Shown here piece by piece: positions 25,288 to 34,243 of a stretch of 48,855 nt of DNA. The notes beneath the pieces are model-generated. The model saw only the letters and a list, made by a program, of their open reading frames with translations, did no database searches and had not been told where the DNA came from. The stretch comes from Pseudofulvimonas gallinarii (GTDB taxonomy: Bacteria > Pseudomonadota > Gammaproteobacteria > Xanthomonadales > UBA2363). The DNA lies in contig NZ_SMAF01000017.1 of assembly GCF_004343305.1 (NCBI RefSeq), positions 13,043 to 61,897 of the forward strand, given 5' to 3'. Each line of letters begins with the position of its first letter. The first letter of the stretch is position 1. The translations under genes were made by a program, and so were the position numbers.

Positions 25288-27489
25288 TCAGCCCGTCGCG
25301 AGGCGTCCGATGTCGGCGATGCGCAGGAACTGCTGCTGCAATCGGGCCAGCAGTGCGAGGCGGTTGCCGCGCACGGCGGGATCGTCGGCCATCACCATCA
25401 CGCCATCGAAGAAGGCGTCGACGGCCGGACGCAGCTGCGCCAGCCGGGCCAGCGCGGCGACGTAGTCGCGACCTTCGAACAACGGGGCGGTCGCGGCTTC
25501 GGCAGCGGCGAGCGCGTCGCCCAGCGCGCGCTCGGCATCGCCTTCGAACAGGCTGCTGTCGACGGTGGCGGGAATGGTTTCCCCCGATTCGCCGGCCTTG
25601 CGCAGCAGGTTGCCACAGCGTTTGTTGGCGGCGGCCAGCGCCTGGCCGTCCTCGCTGCCTGCGAACGCCTTCAGGTCGCGCAGGCGCCTGTCGAAATCGA
25701 CCAGCGAGACGGGTTTGACGGCGGCCACCGCCTCGAAACGGTTGGCGTCGTAGTCACCGCGCTGCTCGTAATAGCCGCGCAGGCGTTCAGTGATGAAGTT
25801 GAAAAGGTCATCGGCTATCCGTTCCGCTGCTGGAATCAGATTGTTCTCTATGACGACCAAGACGGATGGACCATCAGCATGGCCGGCTTCGCTCGCGATG
25901 CGTTGGCGCTCGACAGCTGCCAGTGGCTTGAGCGTTGCCATGGCAAGCAATGCGCGTTCGTCCAGCTCGAATCCGCTTTCAATAATTGTGCGGGCCAGTC
26001 CGAGCGCATTGCGGCGCAGGGCGAAGGGATCCTTGTTGCCGGTCGGCTTGAGGCCGGCCGCGAAACCGCCGGCCAGCGTGTCCAGGCGCTCGGCGATCGC
26101 CAGGACCTGGCCCAGCTTCGAGGTGGCGATGTCGTCGCCGGCATTGCGCGGCATGTAGACCTCGTCCAGGGCCAGCGCGAGTTTCGCGCGGCTGGTGTCG
26201 TCGAGGTCGTTCAACGCGGTATCTTCGTAGGCGTAGTAGCGGCCGGCGATGCCCTGCAGTTCCGGGAACTCGTTGACCATGCGCGACTGCAGGTCGGCCT
26301 TCGACAGCCTGGCCGCGCGCTCCGCCAATGCCGGGTCGACATCAGCACCCTGGGACGCGATGGCGTACGCCAGCTTGGCGACGCGTTCGATCTTGTCGGC
26401 GATGCTGCCGAGCTTCGCATGGTAGGTGACCTGGGCCAGGCCGGCATTCATCGACGCCAGGCCCTGCTTGCGGTCCTCGTCGTAGAAGAAGCGCGCGTCG
26501 GCAAAGCGTGGCCGGATGACGCGCTCGTAGCCCTTGCGGATTTCCGCCGGGTCCCGGGACTCGATGTTGGCGATGCCGATGAACCGTTCGGTCAGCCGGC
26601 CTTCGTCATCCAGCACCGGGAAGAACTTCTGGTTCGTTTCCATGGTGAGGATCAGCGCCTCCTGCGGCACGCGCAGGAAGTCGCTCTCGAAGGAGCAGAG
26701 GATGGGCACCGGCCATTCGACCAGGCAGTTCACCTCGTCGAGGATGCCTTCGTCGATGCGGGCGGTGCCACCGGCTTCCGACGCGGCCTGTTCGACCATG
26801 GCGGCAATGGCGCTGCGGCGCACGACCGGATCGACGATGACGCGCGCCTGGTGCAGGCGGGCCTCGTAGTCGGACGGTGCGGCCAGCTCGATGGCGGCCG
26901 GCGCATGGAAACGGTGGCCGCGGCTGAGGCGTCCGCTGCGCACGCCCAGCACGTCGCAGTCGATGACCTCGTTGCCGAACAGCAGCACCAGCCAGTGCAC
27001 GGGTCGCACGAAGGCGTAGTCGTGATCGCCCCAGCGCATCGGTTTCGGAATCGGCAGGCCGTTGATCGCTTCCTCGACGAGCTGTGGCAGCAGTTCGGAG
27101 GTGGCGGCACCCGGCTTCACGCTGCGATGGACGAAACGCTCGCCCTTGCCGTCGGTGGTGCGTTCCAGTGTCTGCCAGTCGATGCCGGCCTTGGCGGCGA
27201 AGCCTTGCAGTGCCTTGGTCGGTTGGCCGTCGGCGTCGAGGGCGATGTTGAGGTACGGGCCGAGCACTTCGCTGGCCTGGTCGGGTTGGCGGATGGCGAC
27301 GGCGTCGATCTGGACGGCAAGGCGGCGCGGCGTATACAGCAGGCGTGCCTGTTCGCGGTCGAAGGACACGCCGCGCCTGTCGAGCCCGTCGCGGACACCG
27401 TCGAACAGGGCCTGGGCCAGGCCGGGCAGGGCCTTGACCGGCAGTTCCTCACAGCCGAGTTCGATCAACAGGGGCAGATGCTGGCTCAT
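25288..27489 (-). CDS. glyS: Glycine--tRNA ligase beta subunit
   Basis: A 733-residue beta subunit of the alpha2-beta2 glycyl-tRNA synthetase, which charges tRNA-Gly together with GlyQ. Typical landmarks are LLIELGCEELPVKAL at the N-terminus, YTPRRLAVQ, LVEWPVPILCSFE and FDGVMVMADD near the end. It is about 30-40 residues longer than the E. coli protein. A stretch at about 25800-25990 is visibly poorer in GC than the rest of the gene and corresponds to a segment (ERQRIASEAGHADGPSVLVV onward) that may be an insertion. It starts 63 bp after glyQ and forms one operon with it. Confidence 0.97.
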   Translation of the reverse strand: MSQHLPLLIELGCEELPVKALPGLAQALFDGVRDGLDRRGVSFDREQARLLYTPRRLAVQIDAVAIRQPDQASEVLGPYLNIALDADGQPTKALQGFAAKAGIDWQTLERTTDGKGERFVHRSVKPGAATSELLPQLVEEAINGLPIPKPMRWGDHDYAFVRPVHWLVLLFGNEVIDCDVLGVRSGRLSRGHRFHAPAAIELAAPSDYEARLHQARVIVDPVVRRSAIAAMVEQAASEAGGTARIDEGILDEVNCLVEWPVPILCSFESDFLRVPQEALILTMETNQKFFPVLDDEGRLTERFIGIANIESRDPAEIRKGYERVIRPRFADARFFYDEDRKQGLASMNAGLAQVTYHAKLGSIADKIERVAKLAYAIASQGADVDPALAERAARLSKADLQSRMVNEFPELQGIAGRYYAYEDTALNDLDDTSRAKLALALDEVYMPRNAGDDIATSKLGQVLAIAERLDTLAGGFAAGLKPTGNKDPFALRRNALGLARTIIESGFELDERALLAMATLKPLAAVERQRIASEAGHADGPSVLVVIENNLIPAAERIADDLFNFITERLRGYYEQRGDYDANRFEAVAAVKPVSLVDFDRRLRDLKAFAGSEDGQALAAANKRCGNLLRKAGESGETIPATVDSSLFEGDAERALGDALAAAEAATAPLFEGRDYVAALARLAQLRPAVDAFFDGVMVMADDPAVRGNRLALLARLQQQFLRIADIGRLATG

Positions 27490-27552
27490 GGGCGGATTCG
27501 CTTGGGGCGTCCCGCAGTTCGCGGGGGCGCAGGGTGGACCGGAAATTCGGGA

Positions 27553-28452
27553 TCAGGCGGCCTGGCGCTTCACGCCGGGGAAGCCGAGCTTTTCACGCTG
27601 TGCGTAATAGGCTTCGGCCACCGCCTTGGCGATCGTGCGTACGCGCAGGATGTAGCGCTGGCGCTCGGTCACCGAAATGGCACGGCGGGCATCAAGCAGG
27701 TTGAAGCTGTGGCTGGCCTTGCAGACCTGGTCGTAGGCCGGCAGCGGCAGGCCGGCTTCGACCAGCTTCAGCGCCTCGGCCTCGCAGACGTCGAACCAGT
27801 GCAGCAGCTCGGGGACGTTGGCGTGCTCGAAGTTGTAGGTGCTCTGCTCGACTTCGTTCTGGTGGAAGACGTCGCCGTAGGTCACCGGACCCTGCGGACC
27901 GACGGTCCACACCAGGTCATAGACGTTCTCGACGTTCTGCAGGTACATGGCCAGGCGTTCCAGGCCGTAGGTGATCTCGCCCGTCACCGGCCGGCATTCG
28001 ATGCCGCCAGCCTGCTGGAAATAGGTGAACTGCGTGACTTCCATGCCGTTGAGCCAGACTTCCCAGCCCAGGCCCCAGGCGCCCAGGGTCGGAGACTCCC
28101 AGTTGTCCTCGACCAGGCGCAGGTCATGCACCAAAGGATCGACGCCGAGGGCGCGCAGGGAATCGAAATACAGCTCGACGATGTTGTCCGGGTTCGGCTT
28201 CATCACCACCTGGTACTGGTAGTAATGCTGCAGGCGGTTCGGATTCTCGCCGTAGCGGCCGTCGGTGGGGCGGCGCGAGGGCTGGACGTAGGCGGCGTTC
28301 CAGGGCTCGGGGCCGAGGGCACGCAGGAAAGTGGCGGGATGGAAGGTGCCGGCGCCGACCTCGGTGTCCAGCGGCTGCAGCAGGACGCAGCCCTGCTTCG
28401 CCCAGTAGGCGTTGAGTGTCTGGATGATGTCCTGGAAGGTGGGGGCGTTCAC
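27553..28452 (-). CDS. glyQ: Glycine--tRNA ligase alpha subunit
   Basis: A 299-residue alpha subunit of glycyl-tRNA synthetase, which holds the class II catalytic core for glycine activation. Signature segments are [55 protein letters not shown] and [19 protein letters not shown]. The start is placed at GTG 28452, which aligns with the family N-terminus. An upstream TTG at 28485 lies in the promoter -10 box and would add a non-conserved extension. It is followed by glyS. Confidence 0.96.
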   Translation of the reverse strand: MNAPTFQDIIQTLNAYWAKQGCVLLQPLDTEVGAGTFHPATFLRALGPEPWNAAYVQPSRRPTDGRYGENPNRLQHYYQYQVVMKPNPDNIVELYFDSLRALGVDPLVHDLRLVEDNWESPTLGAWGLGWEVWLNGMEVTQFTYFQQAGGIECRPVTGEITYGLERLAMYLQNVENVYDLVWTVGPQGPVTYGDVFHQNEVEQSTYNFEHANVPELLHWFDVCEAEALKLVEAGLPLPAYDQVCKASHSFNLLDARRAISVTERQRYILRVRTIAKAVAEAYYAQREKLGFPGVKRQAA

Positions 28453-28484
28453 GCGCGCTGCAGGCCAGGTGGAAAGGGCCGGCA

Positions 28485-28490
28485 ATTATA
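28485..28490 (-). promoter_or_regulatory. glyQS -10 box
   Basis: The minus strand reads TATATAAT here, including a perfect TATAAT, in an otherwise very GC-rich region 33 bp before the glyQ GTG. No strong -35 hexamer is visible. Confidence 0.55.
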
Positions 28491-28555
28491 TAGCCACGCG
28501 CGCCCCGACTTGAGGCGCAGGCCGGACGCAGGTGCGCCCGGCCCGGATTCGCTGC

Positions 28556-28807
28556 TCAGCTGCGGCGCGTGGCCTTCTTGGCGGCGCGCTTCTTCGGGGC
28601 GGCGGTGCCGGAACCGCCGGAGCGGGAACGGATCGCCTTGCTGAGGTCGCCGTAGCCCTGCATCTTCAGGTAGGCCTCGATGGCTTCGTTGGTCACGTCG
28701 TACAGCGGGCGGCTGTGGATGGCGGCGTAGGCCTTCAGTGCGTCGCGGTAGCTCTTGGCGACGCGCAGGCTGGCGTCGCGGATGTCGTCGGCGGGTTGAT
28801 TGCTCAT
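28556..28807 (-). CDS. Small protein with CopG-like helices and a basic Lys/Ala/Arg tail
   Basis: An 83-residue protein. Residues about 10-50 (RVAKSYRDALKAYAAIH, VTNEAIEAYLKMQGYG) look like two helices reminiscent of ribbon-helix-helix or DNA-associated proteins. The tail (PKKRAAKKATRRS) is strongly basic, like histone-H1-type or nucleoid proteins. I do not recognise a named family. AGAGAG upstream of ATG 28807 is a usable Shine-Dalgarno site. An extended -10 promoter lies about 95 bp upstream, leaving an AT-rich leader. A role in DNA or RNA binding is inference from the charge pattern. Confidence 0.75.
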   Translation of the reverse strand: MSNQPADDIRDASLRVAKSYRDALKAYAAIHSRPLYDVTNEAIEAYLKMQGYGDLSKAIRSRSGGSGTAAPKKRAAKKATRRS

Positions 28808-28899
28808 TTCAATACTCTCTATTTTTGTGTACTGGCTAAGAAATTTCGTCTACCCATTGCAGCCTTGTCACCACTGTTCAGGACCCGGCGTGCGGTGAA

Positions 28900-28908
28900 T
28901 TTATAGCA
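28900..28908 (-). promoter_or_regulatory. Extended -10 promoter of the small basic protein gene
   Basis: The minus strand reads TGCTATAAA, an extended -10 element, with TTGTCA further upstream at 28925-28930 (19-nt spacing, longer than ideal). The surrounding 200 bp are clearly AT-richer than the rest of the window, consistent with a promoter region shared with the divergent membrane protein gene. Confidence 0.5.
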
Positions 28909-29039
28909 CATGTTATGCCCAGTTTGACAAGCTTGACGACTTGTGCGTTTGGCCTGTTGACGCGGTTCATGTCACCATGGCGACCAAGGCGGGACAGGCC
29001 GAAATTAACCATCGACGAAGCGAAATTCCGGGGGGAATC

Positions 29040-29753
29040 ATGAGCGACAGGACGACGCCGGCGCAGGCCGGTCTGGAGTGGTTGTGGTCGGGCGCGCAGG
29101 TGTGGACATCGCGTCCGAAATCCATGGCGGCGGTGGCGATCGCCTGTGCGGTGGCGGCGCTCGTGCCCTGGATCGGTGGCCTGCTTTCGGCATTGGTGGC
29201 GCCGGTGTCCTATGGTGGACTGATCCACTGGCTTGAACAGACGCGGCAGGATTCGATCCGCGGTCCGGTCGATGCTGCGATCGGATCTGGACGCTGGCAG
29301 CGGGCGCTCGTCCTGTCCGCGCCGCTGCTGGTGCTCTGGCTGTTCAGCCTGATGGTCGGTGCCCTGTTCGCGGGCGATGGCCAGACCAGCGCGGTCGCCG
29401 GCAGCAACCTCGCCCTGGCGCGCCTGGGCATCGGGACGCTGCTGCTGCCGGTGCTCATGGTCGCGGTGCTGGTCGGGGTGCTGATGGCCTTGTTCTTCAG
29501 CGTGCCGGACGTCGCGCTGCGGGATGTCGAGCCGGTCAAGGCGATTCGCGATGGTTGGCGGACCAGCATGCAGAACCTGCCGGCGCTGCTGGTTCTGGCG
29601 GGCGCGCTGATCCTCGTGATGCTGCTGTTTTCGATGCTGCTGGTGAGCCTGGGCGCCGGACTGCTGACCGGTGCGCTGGTCGCCGTCCTGGTCCATCCGT
29701 GGCTGGCGGCGTCGATGTGGGCGGCCGATCGCGACCGGCGCCGCGACGACTGA
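29040..29753 (+). CDS. Multi-pass membrane protein (BPSS1780-like)
   Basis: A 237-residue integral membrane protein with about five to six hydrophobic segments (residues ~30-55, 83-105, 122-150, 178-200 and 203-222). FFSVPDVALRDVEPVKAIRDGWRTSMQNLPAL is the kind of motif seen in the BPSS1780 group of proteobacterial membrane proteins of unknown function, but this match is from memory and tentative. GGGGGAA precedes ATG 29040. It is convergent with tatC, with only 12 bp between them. Confidence 0.8.
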   Translation: MSDRTTPAQAGLEWLWSGAQVWTSRPKSMAAVAIACAVAALVPWIGGLLSALVAPVSYGGLIHWLEQTRQDSIRGPVDAAIGSGRWQRALVLSAPLLVLWLFSLMVGALFAGDGQTSAVAGSNLALARLGIGTLLLPVLMVAVLVGVLMALFFSVPDVALRDVEPVKAIRDGWRTSMQNLPALLVLAGALILVMLLFSMLLVSLGAGLLTGALVAVLVHPWLAASMWAADRDRRRDD

Positions 29754-29765
29754 GCCTCGCTGCCG

Positions 29766-30527
29766 TCAGTGCCCGGCCTGGGCCTCGCGGCGGCGGACCA
29801 GCGCCGTCGCCGCGACGATGCCCAGTTCGTAGAGCAGGCACATCGGCACCGCCAGCATCACCTGTGAGAGCACGTCGGGCGGCGTGACGATGGCGCCGAC
29901 GACGAAGGCGCCGACGATCACATAGGGTCGGCTGCGCTTGAGCGCGCCGACATCGAGCCAGCCGGTGGCGACGACGATCACCGTCGCCACCGGTACCTCG
30001 AAGCACATGCCGAAGGCGAAGAACAGCATCAGCACGAAATCCAGGTAGCGGCCGATGTCGGTCATCATCGCCACGCCATCGGGCGTGATGCTGGCGAGGA
30101 AGCCGAACACCACCGGCATCACCAGGTAATAGGCGAAGGCGCAGCCCAGGTAGAACAGCAGCGTGCTCGACACCAGCAGCGGGATCGCCAGCTGCTTCTC
30201 GTTGCGGTACAGCGCCGGGGCCACGAAAGCCCATGCCTGGTAGAGCGAAAACGGCATCGTCACCATCAGCGCGGTGAAGAACGCCAGCTTCAGTGGCGTC
30301 AGGAACGGGCCGGCCACTTCGATCGCGACCAGCTGGCCACCGGCGGGCAGGCGGCTGAGCAAGGGTTCGGCCAGCCAGGCGTACAGATCGGTGGCGAACG
30401 GGATCAGCGCAAGGAAGACGATCAGGATCGCCGCCACCGCCCGCAGAAGACGGTTGCGCAACTCCGTCAGGTGTTCGATGAAGGTCTGTTCCGGCGCCGG
30501 GTCCGGATCGGTCTCAGGAGCGGCCAT
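29766..30527 (-). CDS. tatC: Sec-independent protein translocase TatC
   Basis: A 253-residue, six-pass inner-membrane protein that recognises twin-arginine signal peptides. Family motifs are FIEHLTELRNRLLRA at the N-terminus, FLTPLKLAFFTALMVTMPF, YQAWAFVAPALYRNEK, and the conserved Glu in GMCFEVPV. It starts inside the tatB coding end (14-bp overlap), the usual tatABC layout. Substrates likely include the Tat-signal beta-lactamase at 15007-15930. Confidence 0.97.
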   Translation of the reverse strand: MAAPETDPDPAPEQTFIEHLTELRNRLLRAVAAILIVFLALIPFATDLYAWLAEPLLSRLPAGGQLVAIEVAGPFLTPLKLAFFTALMVTMPFSLYQAWAFVAPALYRNEKQLAIPLLVSSTLLFYLGCAFAYYLVMPVVFGFLASITPDGVAMMTDIGRYLDFVLMLFFAFGMCFEVPVATVIVVATGWLDVGALKRSRPYVIVGAFVVGAIVTPPDVLSQVMLAVPMCLLYELGIVAATALVRRREAQAGH

Positions 30528-30873
30528 CGCTTGCCGGGTCGGTTGTCGTGTCCGAAGGCGCGGCGTCGCCCGCGGGCGGCGCGCTGTCGTCCCTGCTCAG
30601 GGAAAGGTCGTTTTCGATGCGGCGCCGGGTCCTGGCGAGGTCGTCGCGCAGGGCGTCGACATCCAGTTCCTGCGCGCTCTGCCGCAGCTCGCGCTTGAGT
30701 TCATCCGCGGCGAGTTCGCGCTCGATGTCCGCGCGCAGTCCGGCCCAGCTGCGCTGCATGCGGCGCACGAGGGCGCCGGCGGTTCGCGCGGCGCCAGGCA
30801 GGCGGTTGGGGCCGAGCACCAGCAGCGCGACCACGGCGATGACCGCCAGTTCGGGCAGGCTCAGGTCGACCAT
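30514..30873 (-). CDS. tatB: Sec-independent protein translocase TatB
   Basis: A 119-residue protein with one short N-terminal membrane helix (LPELAVIAVVALLVLGPNRLPGAAR, with the Glu and the GPxxLP hinge of TatB), an amphipathic helix, and an acidic, disordered C-terminal tail. It forms the substrate-receptor complex with TatC. It lies between tatA (24 bp upstream) and tatC (overlapping). Confidence 0.95.
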   Translation of the reverse strand: MVDLSLPELAVIAVVALLVLGPNRLPGAARTAGALVRRMQRSWAGLRADIERELAADELKRELRQSAQELDVDALRDDLARTRRRIENDLSLSRDDSAPPAGDAAPSDTTTDPASDGRS

Positions 30874-30897
30874 GTCACCGGCACGCGAAGGCGGCGG

Positions 30898-31116
30898 TCA
30901 GTCCTGCCGCTTGCTGCTGGGTTCCTGCTGCTTCTCCGCTTCGGCAGCGGTCCTGTCGGCTTCGAGCTTTTCCGTCTCGTCACCCGCCAGGCCCTTGCGG
31001 AAGCCACGGACGGCCTCACCCAGGTCGCCACCGAGGTTGCGCAGCTTCTTGGTGCCGAAAAGCAGGACGACCACCAGCAGCACGATCAGCCAGTGCCAGA
31101 TGCTGAATGTACCCAT
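30898..31116 (-). CDS. tatA: Sec-independent protein translocase TatA
   Basis: A 72-residue protein with a single membrane helix ([16 protein letters not shown]), the [20 protein letters not shown] hinge and amphipathic helix, and a charged tail. TatA oligomers form the translocation pathway. GGAGAA lies 7 nt before the ATG at 31116. It is the first gene of the tatABC operon. Confidence 0.97.
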   Translation of the reverse strand: MGTFSIWHWLIVLLVVVLLFGTKKLRNLGGDLGEAVRGFRKGLAGDETEKLEADRTAAEAEKQQEPSSKRQD

Positions 31117-31151
31117 GATGTTCTCCAGTGCGGGTGGATGCGGGATGGTAA

Positions 31152-31184
31152 CGCATGCCGCGCGGAGGCGGCGTCCGGCATGCG
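31152..31184 (-). terminator. Hairpin between the SYLF gene and tatA
   Basis: CGCATGCCG and CGGCATGCG form a 9-bp stem with a 15-nt GC-rich loop, in the 75 bp between the end of the SYLF-domain gene and tatA. It may separate the two minus-strand transcripts; there is no T-run. Confidence 0.4.
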
Positions 31185-31191
31185 CGGCCGG

Positions 31192-31869
31192 TCAGCGCTG
31201 CGTGTATTCCTCGAGCGCGTCGCGGAAATCAACGACAGGCGCCGGGACATTGCTGACGCCGCCGGCGAACACGCGCCTCGGCGTGATGCCGCGTCCGTAG
31301 ATCGCCTCGTTGGCGCGGTGGTCGATGCGGATCACGCTGCCGTCGAGGGCAACACCGGCGAAAAGGCCGCGGCTGCGCGAATAGGAATAGATTTCCGCCT
31401 TGAGGTTGCCGTCAGTGGCGGCGGAGGCGTTGCGGCCCACCGGACCGGCGGCGACGGAGGCGTCGGCGCCCATGGTGAACTTGCCGTTGACCAGCGTGTC
31501 CAGGCCGCGTTCGGTGCGGAACACCAGGATCACGTCGGTGGCCTGCACGCCCGCCTGCCAGCCGACGCTGCCGCCGGTGATCTTGATGAACACCGGATTG
31601 CTCCACACGCCTTCGGGCGTCTTCACCGAGATCAGGCCCTTGCCATGGCGGCCGCCGATGACCAGGCCGGCCTTCACGACGTCGGGAATCACCGCGATCG
31701 CATGGGCGTCGCGGAGCATGTGCGAGGGCAGTGCGCTTTCCGGCATCTGCATCACCTCGTTGAGGACCCGCACGGCATCCTGGCTGCGTTCGTGCAGCTT
31801 GGGATTGGCCTGCGCGGTGGTCGCGGCAAGCAGGGTCAGGCAGAGGGCGAGCAGGGTGTGTCGGAACAT
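31192..31869 (-). CDS. SYLF-domain (Ysc84-type) lipid-binding protein, secreted
   Basis: A 225-residue protein with a signal peptide (residues 1-21, ending TTAQA). The SYLF/Ysc84 domain covers most of the rest: SHMLRDAHAIAVIPDVVKAGLVIGGRHGKGL, SNPVFIKITGGSVGWQAGVQATD, DLVL-like LVFRTERGLDTL, and YSYSRSRGLFAGVALDGSVI. Eukaryotic members bind phosphoinositides; the bacterial periplasmic ones have no settled role. GGAG lies 7 nt before the ATG at 31869. It is a single gene flanked by hairpins or gaps on both sides. Confidence 0.92.
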   Translation of the reverse strand: MFRHTLLALCLTLLAATTAQANPKLHERSQDAVRVLNEVMQMPESALPSHMLRDAHAIAVIPDVVKAGLVIGGRHGKGLISVKTPEGVWSNPVFIKITGGSVGWQAGVQATDVILVFRTERGLDTLVNGKFTMGADASVAAGPVGRNASAATDGNLKAEIYSYSRSRGLFAGVALDGSVIRIDHRANEAIYGRGITPRRVFAGGVSNVPAPVVDFRDALEEYTQR

Positions 31870-32006
31870 GGAGGCACTCCGTGGCAGATGAACGACACTA
31901 TCGCTGGGACAGCGTGGATGCAGGGTTAATGGCGGAACGGCGGCACGCGCCTGCAAGCGGATTGCCTCGTGACGACGGCGGGTGGATGCAGGGAAGCGGA
32001 ACGGGC

Positions 32007-32978
32007 TCAGTCCGTGCGGACCGGTGGCAGTCGCCGCGAGGCCAGGCCGCCCAGGCCAAGCGCCAGCAACAGCAGCATCCAGGTCGATGCGAAGGGCACC
32101 CCTGCCGGGTCGGGCGTGCCGCCCGGACTGCCGGGGTTGGGCACGTTGCAGCGCGGCGGCGTGATCGCCAGGCTCTTCACGCCGGTTTTCGTGGTCGCGC
32201 CCAGTTCCACGGCACCGGTATCGCGGTCGATGCGGAGAATCCGGCTGGGCTGCGGCTGGCCGCTGTTGTCGATGACGTGGCCGATCGCCCACAGCCGCCC
32301 GGAACTGTCGAAGTCCATGCCGGCATTGGCCAGCCGGATGGTGCTGCCGAAGCTGCTGATGCGCTGCGCCGTGCCGGCCTGCGCATCGATGCGGTACAGG
32401 CCTTCGTCGCCGTCGATGCCGATGCCATAGACATCGCCGCCACGCACGGCGATGTCGGCGATCTTCGCATTGAGACCGCCTTCGCGACCGATCACGGTGG
32501 CCTGGCCGGTTGTCCTGGAAAGCCGGTACAGGGTGCGCCGGGTGGCCGAGGACATCAGCAGGTTGCCGTCGCAGTCGAAGGTCAGCCCCGGGTCCAGCGG
32601 AGAGCCGGACAGGCCGAGGCGCAGGTTGTCGCTGCCCCGGTCGAAGGGAACCGCAAGGCCGTTGTGCGGACTGATCGACAGCAGCGCGTCGATGGCGTCG
32701 TCGATGCCATACAGCGCATTGGCGGATTCCAGCGCCAGCCCTTCGACGTCGGAATTGATGACGGAACTGTTGACGCGGATGTCCAGGGGCCCGATCCGGG
32801 TCGCGCTGCCGTCCGACAGGTTGACCCGCCAGAGGTTGTCGTGCGTGCCATCGCTGGTGGGATCGGCGGCATTGACGATGTAGCCGCTCTGGGCGACAGC
32901 AGGCGCTGCGACCGCTCCGAGGAACGCGCAGGCAAGACAACCGGCCACCAGCCGGCGTTTAACTGTCACCCAATACAT
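32007..32978 (-). CDS. Secreted beta-propeller-like protein with IPTL-CTERM-like C-terminus
   Basis: A 323-residue protein. Residues 1-29 are a signal peptide (ending APAVAQ). The body has repeated short strands (LWRVNLSDGSATRIG, LYGIDDAIDALLSIS, LYRLSRTTGQATVIG, LYRIDAQAGTAQRIS, ILRIDRDTGAVELG) with the spacing of a beta-propeller. The C-terminus is VPFASTWMLLLLALGLGG followed by SRR, which resembles the IPTL-CTERM sorting signal (short motif, membrane helix, basic cluster). Processing by an exosortase-like system is inferred; no sorting enzyme is in the window. The ATG at 32978 lacks a clear Shine-Dalgarno site, so the exact start is uncertain. Confidence 0.82.
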   Translation of the reverse strand: MYWVTVKRRLVAGCLACAFLGAVAAPAVAQSGYIVNAADPTSDGTHDNLWRVNLSDGSATRIGPLDIRVNSSVINSDVEGLALESANALYGIDDAIDALLSISPHNGLAVPFDRGSDNLRLGLSGSPLDPGLTFDCDGNLLMSSATRRTLYRLSRTTGQATVIGREGGLNAKIADIAVRGGDVYGIGIDGDEGLYRIDAQAGTAQRISSFGSTIRLANAGMDFDSSGRLWAIGHVIDNSGQPQPSRILRIDRDTGAVELGATTKTGVKSLAITPPRCNVPNPGSPGGTPDPAGVPFASTWMLLLLALGLGGLASRRLPPVRTD

Positions 32979-33211
32979 CGCAAGGCATTGCTTTTAGTAG
33001 TGCTGACAGCCTAACAGGGCGCAAACGAAAATCAAGCGCCGCATGAACGCCCAGGCCCGCCGGGCCGTGGCGGCGCCCGGTCCGGCTGTAATTGGTCGGG
33101 AGCGGCCCGTAAACTGCCCGGTCCAGCGCAGTCGGGACGGCGACCATCCGGGGTGGCTGGCCGGGCTGTTCCAGGCACCCGGGGCGCATCACGCCCGCTC
33201 AGGAGTATCCG

Positions 33212-34243
33212 ATGTACCGATCCATCCCGGTTGCAGACCCCGCCGGCGCCGGCCGCAGTGCCGTGGTGCTGGTCAACCTGGGCACGCCGGATGCGCCGAA
33301 GACCGCCGATGTGCGCCGTTACCTGCGGCAGTTCCTGTCTGATCCGCGGGTGGTCGAGCAGCCGCGCTGGCTCTGGCTGCCGATCCTGCACGGCATCATC
33401 CTGCCGCTGCGTTCGCGCCGCAGCGCCCATGCCTATTCGACGGTGTGGAGCGACAGGGGCTCGCCGCTGGCCTTCCACACCCGCGCGCTCACCGATGCGG
33501 TGCGCGATCGCTTGCCCGCCAGCGTGGAAGTGGAGATGGCGATGCGTTACGGTCAGCCGTCCATCGCGGACGTGTTGCGCCGGCTGGACCATGACGGCTG
33601 TCTGCAGCGCCTGCTCGTACTGCCGCTGTATCCGCAGTATTCGGCGACCACCACCGCCAGCGTCTTCGATGCCGTTATGGCCGAGCTGGCGACATGGCGG
33701 CGGATTCCTGCGGTGCGTTTCGTCGACGAGTACTGCTCGCTGCCGGACTGGCAGGCCGCCGTGGCCGGCAGCCTGCAACGCCACTGGCAGGCGCAGGGGC
33801 GGGGTGACCACCTGCTGTTCTCCTTCCACGGCATCCCGCAACGCTACGTCGACGCCGGTGATCCGTATTACGGGCAGTGCCGGGCCAGCGCCGCCGCCAT
33901 CGCGGCGCGGCTCGGGCTGGCCGCGGACCAGTGGTCGATATCGTTCCAGTCGCGGGTCGGCCGCGAGCCCTGGTTGCAGCCCTACACCGACGCGCGCATT
34001 CCCGAACTGGCCGCCGCCGGCGTGCGCCGCCTCGACGTCGCCTGTCCCGGATTCGCGGCCGACTGCCTGGAAACGCTGGAAGAAGTCGCCATGCAGTATC
34101 GCGACCTGTTCCTCGGCTCCGGCGGCGAGCGCTTCGACTACGTGCCGGCCCTCAATGACGATGCCGGACACGCCGATGCGCTGGCGGAACTGGTGCGCGC
34201 GCAATGTGCCGACTGGCCGCCGTTCGCGGATCGCACGGCGTGA
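33212..34243 (+). CDS. hemH: Ferrochelatase
   Basis: A 343-residue enzyme inserting Fe2+ into protoporphyrin IX, the last step of haem synthesis. Key parts are VVLVNLGTPDAP at the N-terminus, RYGQPSI, LPLYPQYSATTTASV, the catalytic His206 in LFSFHGIPQRY, FQSRVGREPWLQPYTD and the conserved Glu in FAADCLETLEEV. AGGAG precedes ATG 33212. It overlaps the following hydrolase gene by 4 bp (GTGA), so both are co-translated. Confidence 0.97.
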   Translation: MYRSIPVADPAGAGRSAVVLVNLGTPDAPKTADVRRYLRQFLSDPRVVEQPRWLWLPILHGIILPLRSRRSAHAYSTVWSDRGSPLAFHTRALTDAVRDRLPASVEVEMAMRYGQPSIADVLRRLDHDGCLQRLLVLPLYPQYSATTTASVFDAVMAELATWRRIPAVRFVDEYCSLPDWQAAVAGSLQRHWQAQGRGDHLLFSFHGIPQRYVDAGDPYYGQCRASAAAIAARLGLAADQWSISFQSRVGREPWLQPYTDARIPELAAAGVRRLDVACPGFAADCLETLEEVAMQYRDLFLGSGGERFDYVPALNDDAGHADALAELVRAQCADWPPFADRTA

